A DNA stretch of 64,000 nt from Nymphaea colorata (Eukaryota > Streptophyta > Magnoliopsida > Nymphaeales > Nymphaeaceae), in NCBI RefSeq assembly GCF_008831285.2, contig NC_045140.1, positions 3,203,528-3,267,527 of the forward strand, written 5' to 3'. Position 1 is the first letter of the stretch. Every line of letters starts with the position of its first letter. The translations under genes and the position numbers were made by a program. The notes under the pieces were generated by a model. The model ran no database searches, was not told where the DNA came from, and worked only from the letters and a program-made list of their open reading frames with translations. This document shows positions 53,707 through 64,000 of the stretch, piece by piece.

Positions 53707-54150
53707 TTCATCTTATACTTTTATGCAATCTCATTTACAAGATTATTTCTAAGGTTGCTGTGGGACATATGAAGTTGGTTCTTAATAAGGTGATTGGGAA
53801 GGAGCAAATCTTTACCAGAAAGAGGGCTTTATGACAGTGTCATTTTGGCACATGAAGGGGTTTGTCCCTTCAATTGTTCTAAGAAAGGTTCATTGCGCTC
53901 CAAATTAGATATGTATGGCAAATGCATATGATAGAGTTAGTTGGAGATTTTTGTGCAAAGCTCTTCTATTCCTAGAGTTCAATCAAATGTGGGGCTGATC
54001 AAATTATGCCGTGTTTGTTCAGCATCTGCAGCACTAGTTAATTATGATAAATGGTTATGTTGGGGAATTCTTTAGTATGAAGTGTAGATCAAAGGCAAGG
54101 AGATACTTTATCTCTGCATTTTTCTTGCTAGTAGATGTTTTTCATTTGTA
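53707..54150 (+). pseudogene. LINE reverse-transcriptase relic
   Basis: Translating with frame changes gives the order of motifs of the plant L1-type LINE reverse transcriptase: LCNLIYKIISKV, then a KV/LNKVIG region, then YDSVILAHE, a KLDMYGK stretch, VSWRFL, and further on RYFISAFFLL. The frame is broken by several stops (e.g. after RKRAL) and shifts, and the YADD catalytic part and endonuclease are absent. It is a short, old, inactive fragment. The surrounding sequence to about 54350 may be more of the same element. Confidence 0.65.
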
Positions 54151-54394
54151 AGAACCAAGAAGAGCCTACAAACCACATTTTGTTCTCATATTAGTTAGTG
54201 GAGAGAATGTGGAGGTTCATGTTCATAAATTTTGGTGACAAAATGTCATTCTAGTGTTGCTAGAGAACTGAAATAATGATAAGAGTTTAGGTTTAGAAAA
54301 GGATGGATGTAAAAGTGCTGGAAGATTTCATTGCATCATATTGTATGAATATTTGTTTGGTCTTGGCCCCAAGGAAGTGCTGATATAGGAAGTG

Positions 54395-54590
54395 TGGACC
54401 GCCAGGATTTTTTTAGGGGCGGGCCAAACAGTCCAACCTCCAGATCTCGATGGGCTCAAACTGAACTTGAATCCAAACAATACATGGCGCAACTAAAAAT
54501 TTTCAATTTTTTCAATGTAATTTTTTGTTTCCAATTCGTTGGGGTAGGGCCATGGACCATGTGCCCCCCTTCTGCCCCTGTGTAGACCCT
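54395..54590. repeat. dispersed GGGGCGGGCC repeat
   Basis: It shares with 22541-22720 the words AGGGGCGGG, CAAACTGAACTT, a T-rich middle, then TTGGGGTRGGGCCATGG and a C-rich end. A shorter relative is at 24349-24480 (CAGGGGCGAAGC). It is a short non-coding dispersed element; class unknown. Confidence 0.45.
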
Positions 54591-54840
54591 TAGCAAACAA
54601 AAACCAAACTTTACCTTGCATTGCTAAGGGACAAGGCTAGGAACTTGATGAAATGTAAAGTTTGAACTAGAACCAAAATGATTGAGAGTCACACAGAAAA
54701 CACACATTCAGTTTGATATTTCCATGAGTGTTACTCTTCTAGACTGCAGATGGTAGCATGCATGACACTCGAGTTAAGGGGTGTACCGCCTTGAACCCTG
54801 CAGGCAAGGGAAAAAGGGGTTGGCTTCACCTTTCATGGAC

Positions 54841-55325
54841 TACCAAAGAAGAAAGCTAGTCATGTTTGGTGTGTTTGCATGGATGGAAGAAAGATGCTGA
54901 AGAGACGGGCCACCAAAGAGGAAAGCTACTCATATTTGGTGTGTTTGCTTGGATGGAAGAAAGATGCTCAAGAGACGGGCCACCAAAGAGGAAAGCTAGT
55001 CATGTTTGGTGTGTTTGCATGGATGAGAGAAAGATGATGAAGAGACAGACCACCAAAGAGGAAAGCTAGTCATGTTTGGTGTGTTTGCTTGGATGAAAGA
55101 AAGACGCTGAAGGGACGGGCCACCAAAGAGGAAAGCTAGTCATGTTTGGTGTGTTTGAATGGATGGAAGAAAGATGCTGAAGAGACGGACCACCAAAGAG
55201 GAAAGCTAGTCATGTTTGGTGTGTTTGCATAGATGGAAGAAAGATGCTGAAGAGACGGACCACCAAAGAGGAAAGCTAGTCATGTTTGGTGTGTTTGCTT
55301 GGATGGAAGAAAGATGGCGAAGAGG
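54841..55325. repeat. 70-bp minisatellite, seven copies
   Basis: Units start at 54841, 54911, 54981, 55051, 55121, 55191 and 55261, exactly 70 bp apart, each beginning YACCAAAGARGAAAGCTAST. Units differ at a few positions. Because 70 is not a multiple of three, each copy shifts the frame by one base, and the open frame at 54866-55069 reads the unit in all three frames; it is not taken as a gene. There are no spacers, so this is not a CRISPR array. Confidence 0.95.
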
Positions 55326-57151
55326 GAGTTGGTATTGATATGCTCGAGTTATGGATGCCTTGTCTTATGAACCTGCCTTATAAGTGGCTAATGTGCTCCA
55401 GTCTTCCTAAAGTAGGTGTTTTGTTTTGTTTTCCTCTTATAGTTTGTTAATTGATTTCATCTAAATTGCATAGTTTAATCTTTCAATACAAGGTAGGAGG
55501 CCTACCTTCCATCAATGTGGTTTAGGGACTTTAGTGTAATGTTTAACACCTTTCACATGCTTTTTTAATATGGTAAGTTGGATTTGGGCAGAGTCGACCA
55601 CGTTATATCTGAACCAACAGCTGTAGTTAATCCCCAGTTTCTTAGCTTCACTAAATTTAACTTATGCTAAAAAATGTGCATAAGTTACATTGATTTTCTT
55701 TCCATATCTTCTGTTCCACTTTTTCTGGATTAAACCTTTAGCATCTTTCAGATATTCATTTAAGGGGCATTCGATGGCATAGAATTTTACTTTAAATTTC
55801 ACCTCAAACTAGAATTATAATGAAAATTCCAGTTCTAGTATGCTTTTGTGTTTGATCATCTCAAACATATGACTTGTTTGATAAAAAAAAAATTAAAATT
55901 CATGAATTGAAGCTTTTACGACTTGTACTCCAAAGAAAAAAGATGAAAAGTTTTCAAAATTTCAGAATCAGCGAGGTAAGGACTCCGAAATTTTGATGCC
56001 GAGGGAGCCATAATTCCGAAAGAAAAAATCTTTATTTCTTAATTCAATTTTCATTTTTTTTTAAATGAGCATAATAATTCTAAAATTCCACATATTTTGA
56101 GTGAATTTAACGCCCCCCTTAATATGGGGGGCTAGATTCGGGCACCGTACACCAGATTATGCCCGACCACTGCACCAAAAACACCTTCAGTTAAATTCCA
56201 GTTTCCTAACTCCACTACGTCTTCCTCAGCTAAAAAACGCTGGATCAAAGTGGATCAGACATTGATTTTCTTTCCATCTTTCTCGATTCGGATATCAGAG
56301 GTGAAGAAGACTCTTCCACGTTCATGTCAAGGTAACTCTTTCACCTTTCACCATGAAGATCTTAACTTCAACCCCTTAGACTGAAGGCGTGGCAGATCCT
56401 GATCTAACATTTGCATGTAAAATGCCATAATCAGGGGGGAAAAAACTGAAACATAAATGTATCTTCTTGCTCACACACTGTTTCTTTTTCTTTTTGTGTC
56501 TGAGAGCGAGACAGGCGATCTCACAGGCTCCATGAATGGTATCCTACAATCCCCAACATGTTCTTTGTCCTTCGCTTACATCAATGTATCAGTGTGGTAA
56601 TTGCGAAAAACACGTAAAGCCAAACCAAAAAACACGCTGTTCATCGCAGCCACCAGAGACCTGTGTCAGAAGGCAATTTAAAGGAGAAGGAAAAGTGAAG
56701 AAGACCATAATGCGTAGTAGAAAGTTAATCCTCTGTCTTCTTCCTTCCTGCAGACCCTTTCTCAATCCCGAGAACAATTAGAGTTCTCACAAACAGATGC
56801 CCTTTGTTCCTCCCAAAAAATCCAAAACTTCAGTTGACATTTCAAACAATTTCTGGATATGCAATTGCGGAGAACGATAGAAACTTTATAAGCAGCAAAA
56901 TTGCACCTATTTCAGCTTTACACGATTAAAACACAAAATTAACCAGAAACAGGGAAACCATGCCCTTTTGCCCTTTCCTTCCCTCTCCTCTCCCAAACAA
57001 CATTCTCAATGTCTCACCAGTGAGATTCAAACAAGCCCAACGCCAAACAGAAACCCAACCTCATCCAGAGCACGCCTCCCCATTTCTTCTTTCTTTTCCT
57101 GCCGTTTCTTGCTTCGAGAGAGAGAGAAAGAGAAAGAGAGAACAAAGGGTC
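55326..57151. other. intergenic; nothing recognised
   Basis: AT-rich sequence without a supported gene or repeat family. The last 200 bp before 57151 are probably the 3' UTR of the minus-strand membrane-protein gene. Confidence 0.5.
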
Positions 57152-57622
57152 CTAATCGTCCCTTCTAGTAGTCAAGACATAGAAGCTCAAGATGGCGCAG
57201 AGAGCGGCGACAATGTTACCTTCCTTGAGCATGATTCTAAGCGCCAGCCCCGAGATCTCGCCGGTGATCTTGCGGCCCTCGAACACGAGCGAGCGGCGAG
57301 GCTTCCCGGCAAAGGCGAGCAGCACCAAGATGGTTATCCACGTGACCAACATGGAAGGTATAGCCAGAGCCAGCACGGCCAGCATCGACAGCAGGCCGAA
57401 GACCACGCCGAAGACCACGGACGCATACACTGCAGGCCACCGGAAACCACCGCCCGTGGAGGAATCGGTGGTGGCGGTCGAGTACCAAGAGAGGATGGAG
57501 CGGATGAACGTCCATGAGAAGGAGAGGAGGAGGGCGTAGACGAGAATAAAGAGCGCAACCCAAGTCCGCCTCTTGCTCATGACCTGCAGGAACAAGGAAT
57601 CAGGAAGAAGAGGGTCTGCCAT
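57152..57622 (-). CDS. conserved plant membrane protein, four predicted TM segments, function unknown
   Basis: A single intronless frame of 156 residues from ATG at 57622 to the stop at 57154-57152. Hydrophobic segments lie at about 21-43, 65-87, 88-106 and 134-151. Charged motifs between them include MSKRRTW at 15-21, GKPRRSLVFEGRKIT at 106-120 and a short basic-acidic tail TTRRDD. It is GC-rich compared with its flanks, as expected of a real exon. A second Met at position 15 could be the start. From memory the sequence resembles an unnamed protein conserved in land plants, but I know no function. Several overlapping frames on the plus strand (56960-57539) are shadows of its GC-rich sequence. 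Confidence 0.8.
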   Translation of the reverse strand: MADPLLPDSLFLQVMSKRRTWVALFILVYALLLSFSWTFIRSILSWYSTATTDSSTGGGFRWPAVYASVVFGVVFGLLSMLAVLALAIPSMLVTWITILVLLAFAGKPRRSLVFEGRKITGEISGLALRIMLKEGNIVAALCAILSFYVLTTRRDD

Positions 57623-57649
57623 CCAACCAACTGGGGGACTGGGGATAGG

Positions 57650-60600
57650 TCTTCGCTCCCCTTCTCCCTCTTTCTTTACTCTTGCTTTTCTCCGCTGGGA
57701 TTTGCTCTGGTTATTCCTCTTCTTTCGTTTCCGTTTCTTGTATTCTCCCTTTCCTCTCAGCTTCGCTTGGCGGCAAACGATTCCGCCGGATTAGCTGCAG
57801 CGATTTTGCTTGCGATGGAAGAGGGGAATTTTGGACAGAGGTCTGCTGCGCCCTACAGCAGGCGAGCAAAGTACGTTGCTGCCCTTTTCAGGACACGGCA
57901 CGCGTGACGATGACCATTGGCCTGCAATTGTTTTTACCCTCTAAAGCAGATATTCGAGGCTTGCTTCTTGAGAGTCACTCACCTCAAGGCTTATTATTAA
58001 AGCTTGCTCCTACTTTTCTTCTTACTTTCACAGCAGAAGAATCTCTTCGGTCGGAAGACATGATGGTCCTGATTTCAACTCGCAGAGATCCATGATCAAG
58101 CTTTTTCTTTTTGACAGTGCAAGATCGTCAACAGAATGTTTGTATATTTTTAATGAACATGCAAATAAATTTTTTCTTGACTATTATGTAGTAGAATGGA
58201 AACGCATGGTTTTCCTCTTCGTTTTAGTCATTGAGCGTCTTTTCTTAGCTTCCAAAGCAATAGTCTCCATTTCCAGTGTAACAAGCTTCAACCTAATTTC
58301 CTGTAAAAAGCGGGTCACTCAGACTTCAACAAACAAAAAAACGTTTTTTTGGACAAAAAAACACTAACATACTTATGCACCAATCATATATCCGATGTAA
58401 ATAGGACATATTTTTTTGGAATGATTTGATCATATATTCGATGTAAATCCAATATATTGTCAACCTTAATCATAGTTGGTCAAGCACACTTTTGCCTTGT
58501 AGCACGATAAAATTGATTAAGATTATGAATCTCCAAGGAATAACTTTTTGTGTTCAGGGTCACTGATGTGCAAGTTGAAGCACGATGAAAGTAGCATTTT
58601 GAAGTACCAAAGCAGGTTCAGTACCTAAAAGATGAGGAGTTGCATGAAAACTTCAACCTTCTTTCGAGCGGTACGTCAAACACCACTCAAAAACATTTAT
58701 CATACATGTCAACTAAAAGCTTATCACAAACCAGTGAACTATACTTCCTTCTACTTGTTTAATGTCTCATTTCACAAAAAATATTTGAAAGTAAGAGGGG
58801 AGGCAGACAGGCAGTTGTCATAAACCAGTGAACTATACTTCCTTCTACTTCGTTCTCTAATAACTTGTTGATAATAACTTGTTGATGGTTTAAGTATATG
58901 ACCTGGTCCTAGAAGAGCAAGTTGATCATATTTAAATCATTAATAAAGGGGTTCCGGGTTGGAATTCCTGCGGCCAAAAGGAGACCCTTGAAAACCTGAT
59001 TTGGACGCCTGCTAGATTCTGATGTAGACAGATACTTTATATGAAATTCAATACAATTAGTAATAGCAATAGCCCAGCTAAAAGGGGTAGAATTAAAGTC
59101 AATATTAACAATCGAGGATATAATAAACACTTGCAACTATATCTTTATATCTTCCTTTCTTTAAATGTTTTTGAAGGAGAAGGTGAGGTTGTGAGTGGCT
59201 GGCAGGGGCCTTGCCTCCTCCTTAAATGTTAAAACATTCAAAAATGTATATATAAAATTTAAAAAGTTTTAGTTTTAACATATATAAAAAGATTTAAAAA
59301 GTTTTATTTGGACTCCTATTAAAATTTTGAAACTATAGTTCAACTTTTACAAGCTTCCCTTAACTTCTTCCACCATTTGAATTCAACCGGTAGCGGAGCT
59401 ACGTGTTGGTTGGTGTGGGCCATTGCCCACACGAGTCAACACAAGTCCTAGAAAAGGTTTATTACATGGGAGTTGGAGCTGGTTTCGGTGAAATGTAGTG
59501 CTCACACCAGACTAACGGAAATGCCTTGTTGTTCATTTCATAAAATTTTCTAGCTCCGCCACTGTGATTAAGACATTTTGTTTAAATTGAACAGGGAATT
59601 GGAGCTGGAAGCTCTGACTTTTCGCTCTGCCTCGATGAAAATATCGGCAGAACATGCTTTTAGTGACGATAAAAGATGTTATTTTCATAGCATTTAATAG
59701 GACTGTTCAACAGGTTGATTGACTGACTTGAGCTCTACTTTATTATTAATTAATTGTTAGTCAATGCCCAAAATAGACTCTAAGGACTCGAGCTAAGAAG
59801 ACTCGGCGTGATTGAACTTGATTGGGCTCGTGAAAAGAGACTATATATAAGGTGTTTCACAATATTTTCACAAAAAATAAACAATTTCCATGGGATGAAT
59901 GAATTTCGGTTTATGTTAAACAATAATTTGTTAGTAAACAACCGCTTGGCTAAGCTCCAGCCAATTCTTGACCCGAGCTGAGTTTGAGCCTTCTTGCACT
60001 CCAGTTTCGAGCTAGTCAATTAAAACATAAATTTAAAAATAATTTTAACCAATTTATGTCCTAAATTTAAACATGGCAATTACGTTTTTATATTATTATG
60101 GTTCATTGTAAAGATTAATTAAGCAAATATGTATTATTTTCTTAAATATTACCATTTAATGACGAAGTTCCCTCTTTCTTGATTAATTATTTTAGATACC
60201 ATCATTCCTACAGACGTCATCAGCGAACTTTTCTTCACAAACAGCACTTGGAAAAGTTTATGATGATTGAGAATGTACAAATTACCAACTCAGCAGGTCG
60301 CTTTCATTTTTTTATTTTTCATCGTTTATTAAAAATTTTGGATTTTTCAAGTTATATGGTTTTCCAATTTTTTTTTTTGAATTTTTTACAGTAAAATTAT
60401 ATTTTCCATCAACCTGATTGTCAAACAATTTCATTATTGACTATTAGGTAGCGTTTGAATACCCATAACTAAATACACAAGATTAAAACTGCTTGGTAAT
60501 ACCAGGTACTTTTTTTATTCATTTGTTTGATTTTATGGAACTTTTATATCAGACATTGAGAAGCTAACAACCAAAAGAATTGCTTCCAGCATTATATTCC

Positions 60601-62106
60601 ACGAGTTTTGGTGGAACTTTAATACTGATACTAAAGTTTCATAATGGCTTCAAAGGAGGTACTTTTTATAGAATTTTTGTTCTACCTTCCGTTTCCTTCT
60701 TTCTTTTTTTTTTAAGAAGTTAACAAACAAAAATATTGCTTCCGACAATATATTCCACCAGTTTAGGTGCATGTACTAAAGTTCCTTAATGGCTCTAAAA
60801 GGGGTTCTTTTTTTCTTTTTATGGAATTTTTGTTCTACCTTCCGTTTACTCCATTTGTTTGATTTCATAGAACTTTTATATCAGACATTGAGAAGTTAAC
60901 AAACAAAAAAAACTGCTTCCAGCATTACATTTCATCAGTTTAGGTGAAACTTTAATGCCACTACTAAAGTTCCATAATGGCTCCAACATCTCCTGACATA
61001 GTTGAAACTTTCCACCAAATTTGAACTCAAGTTCTCTCGACAGTCAAGTTCAGGCATTAAAGATGGAGCATGCAGCTGATCAAGTGGGAGTACGTTTCCA
61101 TCGACCAGCAGCAATGCTTAGATATGTTTTCGATGGGTGAAGAAAGCGATCTTTAGCTTCATGCAACATAATGTGAAACCATGCAGAAACTGTGTTCACT
61201 GTTGGTCAGTGATAGAGCCTGATGAGAAGGGAAATGATTATGCTATTTTTCATCAACGTTTCAATTTACAACGGCTGGCTGGGACTACACCTTGCCGTTT
61301 AGCTATCAAAGCAATCGAAGAAGATGATTTTGCCTGCTCGCTGTGACAATAAGCAACGAAAATGCAGGAGGAACATGCATATCAATAACTGCTTATAACA
61401 TGATGAGCATAACATGAACATGCCACGACCCAAAGGACTTAGTTGCAGAGTGGATCCTAACCACCTAAAGTGAAAAGCAGAGAAAAGAAATGCAAATTTA
61501 TGATGAATGAAATTGAGTTTTTCTTTTTTGGTCTATAAAAACAGATTACGGCAAGTGGCACCTAGTCACGACTTTAGACTGATCATATGACACCCAACAT
61601 CCATGATTGTATGGTCAAATGAATGGCTACATATGAGTACCAGATAATTAATAGACCGGGAACTGGAAGCATTCATACTCTGTATACATGTTGATATGAG
61701 TTCATATTTCTTTTGCTTTAGCATTTCAGTTTTCATTGGTCAAAATGCTCCTTATGTTTCAATAAAATTTCTTCAGTATTTGTATAGATCTGCATTGTTA
61801 ATCAACAATATGAAACGAAACACATTGTCAATGAGGAAAAGAACAGCAGAATGACAACAGATGTTAATGGAATTCCATTAATGTGGTTCCACTGCCAGAA
61901 AAGATACAAGTTCCTGGATAAGAACATATAACAAATACGATCAGCACCAAAGATTGGCTAATAATTACAACTTGCCAATCCAGCATGCAATACGAAATCC
62001 AGGAGTCGTCTTATAGTGAAATCACAACTGTAAAACCCACAAAGTATCTATACAGCCCAATGTGCAATATGCAACAACATACAGTAAGATAGGAAGGTTG
62101 GAAGTC
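57650..62106. other. intergenic region with dispersed repeats
   Basis: No gene is supported. It contains a hAT-like repeat fragment at about 59388-59570 (GGTAGCGGAGCTACG ... CTAGCTCCGCCACTG, no clear target-site duplication), a 31-bp direct repeat (ACCAGTGAACTATACTTCCT at about 58733 and 58824) and a triplicated segment at 60500-60990. The frame at 61137-61346 matches nothing I know. The part near 62106 is the 3' UTR of the LRR gene. Confidence 0.5.
60500..60990. repeat. three diverged copies of a ~150-190-bp unit
   Basis: Units at about 60508-60700, 60715-60850 and 60850-60990 share, in order, GAGAAGYTAACAA-type starts, TTGCTTCC, ATTCCACCAGTTTAGGTG, ACTAAAGTTCC, TAATGGCT and (units 1 and 2) TTTTTGTTCTACCTTCCGTT. 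The copies are direct and about 80% alike. AT-rich, no frame conserved. Confidence 0.7.
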
Positions 62107-64000
62107 TCATAATTGCTGGTCGAGCATGGGGTCTTTAGATGTTTCAGCGGCCAAATAACCAGCAACAGCTCCAGCAAGACCAGAAACCCAATTGTTTAAC
62201 CATGAAGCATTGCGCATCAGTAAACCAGTTTGAGGATGCACATTAGCTTCTAAAGTGCTCCTACGTTCCTCCTCCAACAGATGGTCTACCCATCTCTTTG
62301 CCATGTACCTCTTGACGGCTTCAACACCTTGGGCAACAACTTCCATCGGTGGAATAACCAAGGGATTTTGGTCCAGGTTAAGCTTAACCACATTCTCCAG
62401 CCTACCAAATGATTCAGGTAGAACATGGATCTGATTGTTGCTAATATCAAGTTCTTTGAGATTTGTTAGATCCCCAATCGTCTGAGGAAGCTCTGTTAGG
62501 TCACTGAAGTTGCTGCTCAGGTTCAGAACCTCAAGATTTGCTAGTCTTCCAATTGAAAGGGGCAGACCATGAAGCTCATTGAAATGGGCATCCAACTGCC
62601 TCAAAGACTTCATTTCACAGATTGAAGAAGGCAGAGAACGTATCTTATTGAGATGTACCAGAAACTTTTGCAAATTCACCAATTCATATCCAATACTTGT
62701 CGGTAAATAAGTAAGCTCATTGAAGCTTGCATCCAATGCAACCAATGACCTGCTTCAGAAGTGTTCCATAAACAACCAGAAGACTCCACGGTTTAGAGTA
62801 CAAACAAAACAAGAAGTCAGCATTTCTACCTGCAGTATGAGATGCTATCGGGTAGTGCTTTTAGCTTGTTCCCAGAAACATCCAGTATTTTCAAATTAAG
62901 CAACAGTCCAATTGAGTCTGGCAATGACAAGAGAAGATTGGAAGAAAGATATAATTCCTGCAAAATTTGCAGCCTTGCTAGAGAATCAGGAATGGCCTGT
63001 TGCACAAAAGTGTGAAAAAGAGAAAAGAAAGGTTAATACCTAAATACCCAAGAGCACCTTAAGGTGGGAAGAAAAATGATACATATTAGAAACGACCAAC
63101 GAAGCAAGTAGGTAACAGAGAGATAAGACCTGCAAAAAGCACGAAATTATGTAGATGTACTAGTTTTTAGGTGCCAAATGTAGAATTTCGTTTGTTTTTT
63201 AGGTCTCCCTCGAAGTAAAGTAGTTATTAAGATTCTATTTCTCAACTCAAGATCAAGGAACTGCGAAAAGAATTAATCAACTTAAGTTTCAAACTTGTAA
63301 AAAATCCTGCCATGTGGAGATCTAAGAAAACCTTGACAATGATATTTTTTAGCATGTCGGCCAACTGAAATGGAAATGAAGGAGAAGAAATTTCATTAAC
63401 AGTTATAATTTAGTGATCTTGACAAAGGAATGATCCATTACAAGGACAATTTAAAGAAAAAACAAGGTGACAAATGAAGGAGGCCAAATTCCATAAGCTG
63501 ATAATTTTGGTCACAAGAATTTTTCATAAGAAGATGAGCGAAAACCATATGCACAAAAGTAGACGAGAACAGGGTAGACCAAGAACCTGGGCTGCCAATA
63601 TCTCTTAATCCTGAAAACAGCACTGAAGGAAAGGAATCAAACCTCAAGCTGATTACTCGACAGGTTAAGCACGACTAAGCTATGAAGCCCCCCGAACGCC
63701 TCGGGAAGATACCTCAGCATACGCCCTGAAAGAACCACCTGTTCCACGTTCCTCTCCGACGCTTCTCGCAGGATATTCACGACCTCCTCGTTGATGTCGT
63801 CGCTAACAGGTAAGAACTCCGAACTTGCCGCCTCAGTAGCGTAAAGATTTTCTAGCTTTTCCTCGGCCTCCCTCAAGAGCATTGTATACACCTCGTGCAT
63901 ATCTTCCAACTGAACCACCGCGCGGAACGGCAGTTTCTCCTTATCGGCTTCCTGCCTGCACTCGTTCTCCTTCTCTGCCTTCAAATCCAGTTTCCAAAGG
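62107..64000 (-). CDS. plant intracellular Ras-group-related LRR protein (PIRL), partial (5' end outside window)
   Basis: Minus-strand exons in the window are 64000-63643 (open to the edge), 62996-62830 and 62749-62107, with GT-AG borders, giving 388 residues of the C-terminal part. At the edge the frame reads [15 protein letters not shown], so there is no start codon here and the first exon continues beyond 64000. The first exon shows a charged helix ([19 protein letters not shown]). Then come about nine LRRs of the short Ras/SHOC2 type, e.g. [54 protein letters not shown]. The family end motif [13 protein letters not shown] follows, then a hydrophobic, glycine/alanine-rich tail ([16 protein letters not shown]). 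PIRLs are cytosolic scaffold-type proteins; some act in pollen and embryo development. Member assignment (PIRL1/3/9 type) is a guess, so no symbol is given. Confidence 0.93.

Noticed and set aside
54841-55325. CRISPR-like array of direct repeats
   Set aside because: The 70-bp units abut with no unique spacers and the genome is a plant's; it is a minisatellite.
56960-57539. 185- and 115-codon plus-strand frames
   Set aside because: Antisense to the four-TM protein gene; low-complexity, charged composition and no recognisable domain.
63984-63984. Start codon of the PIRL gene at 63984
   Set aside because: The codon is TTG inside an open frame that continues to the window edge; the true start lies outside.

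Overview
This is nuclear DNA from a flowering plant. The evidence is spliced genes with GT-AG introns, plant-specific protein families (microsomal cytochrome b5, secreted pectate lyase, an At1g01540-type receptor-like kinase, a chalcone-isomerase-like protein, a plant intracellular Ras-group LRR protein), AT-rich intergenic DNA full of (TA)n tracts, many small MITE-like elements and a decayed LINE. I cannot name the species. There is no sign of organelle, bacterial or viral coding DNA, and no CRISPR array or RNA gene that I can support.

Layout. 1-3.5 kb: repeat-rich, with one orphan possible C-terminal exon. 3.5-5.8 kb (-): a three-exon cytochrome b5 gene. 4.4-17.6 kb: a direct tandem duplication of about 6.6 kb (4418-11013 and 11014-17564). 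It starts inside cytochrome b5 intron 1 and carries exon 1 plus the upstream region, so the gene has two copies of promoter and exon 1 but one copy of exons 2 and 3. 18.7-20.65 kb (-): a four-exon pectate lyase. 20.9-33.2 kb: intergenic repeats and microsatellites. 33.5-36.8 kb (+): a seven-exon receptor-like kinase. 36.8-48.4 kb: intergenic, with MITEs that keep target-site duplications. 48.5-52.5 kb (+): a four-exon chalcone-isomerase-like gene whose first exon encodes an 11-residue-repeat coiled coil and whose introns hold two MITEs and a (TA)n tract of about 105 bp. 52.5-57.1 kb: MITE, LINE reverse-transcriptase relic and a 70-bp minisatellite. 57.15-57.62 kb (-): an intronless four-TM plant protein. 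57.7-62.1 kb: intergenic. 62.1-64 kb (-): the 3' part of a PIRL gene running off the window.

The genes do not form a pathway; they are unrelated neighbours. The most unusual structure is the partial duplication at cytochrome b5. A transcript starting at the far copy can splice its exon 1 over the near exon 1, which has no 3' splice site, straight to exon 2 and give the same protein from a second promoter. The two copies are almost identical for 5.5 kb, apart from small length changes, and then clearly diverged for the last 1.1 kb. That calls for gene conversion, a two-step history or an assembly problem as the explanation.
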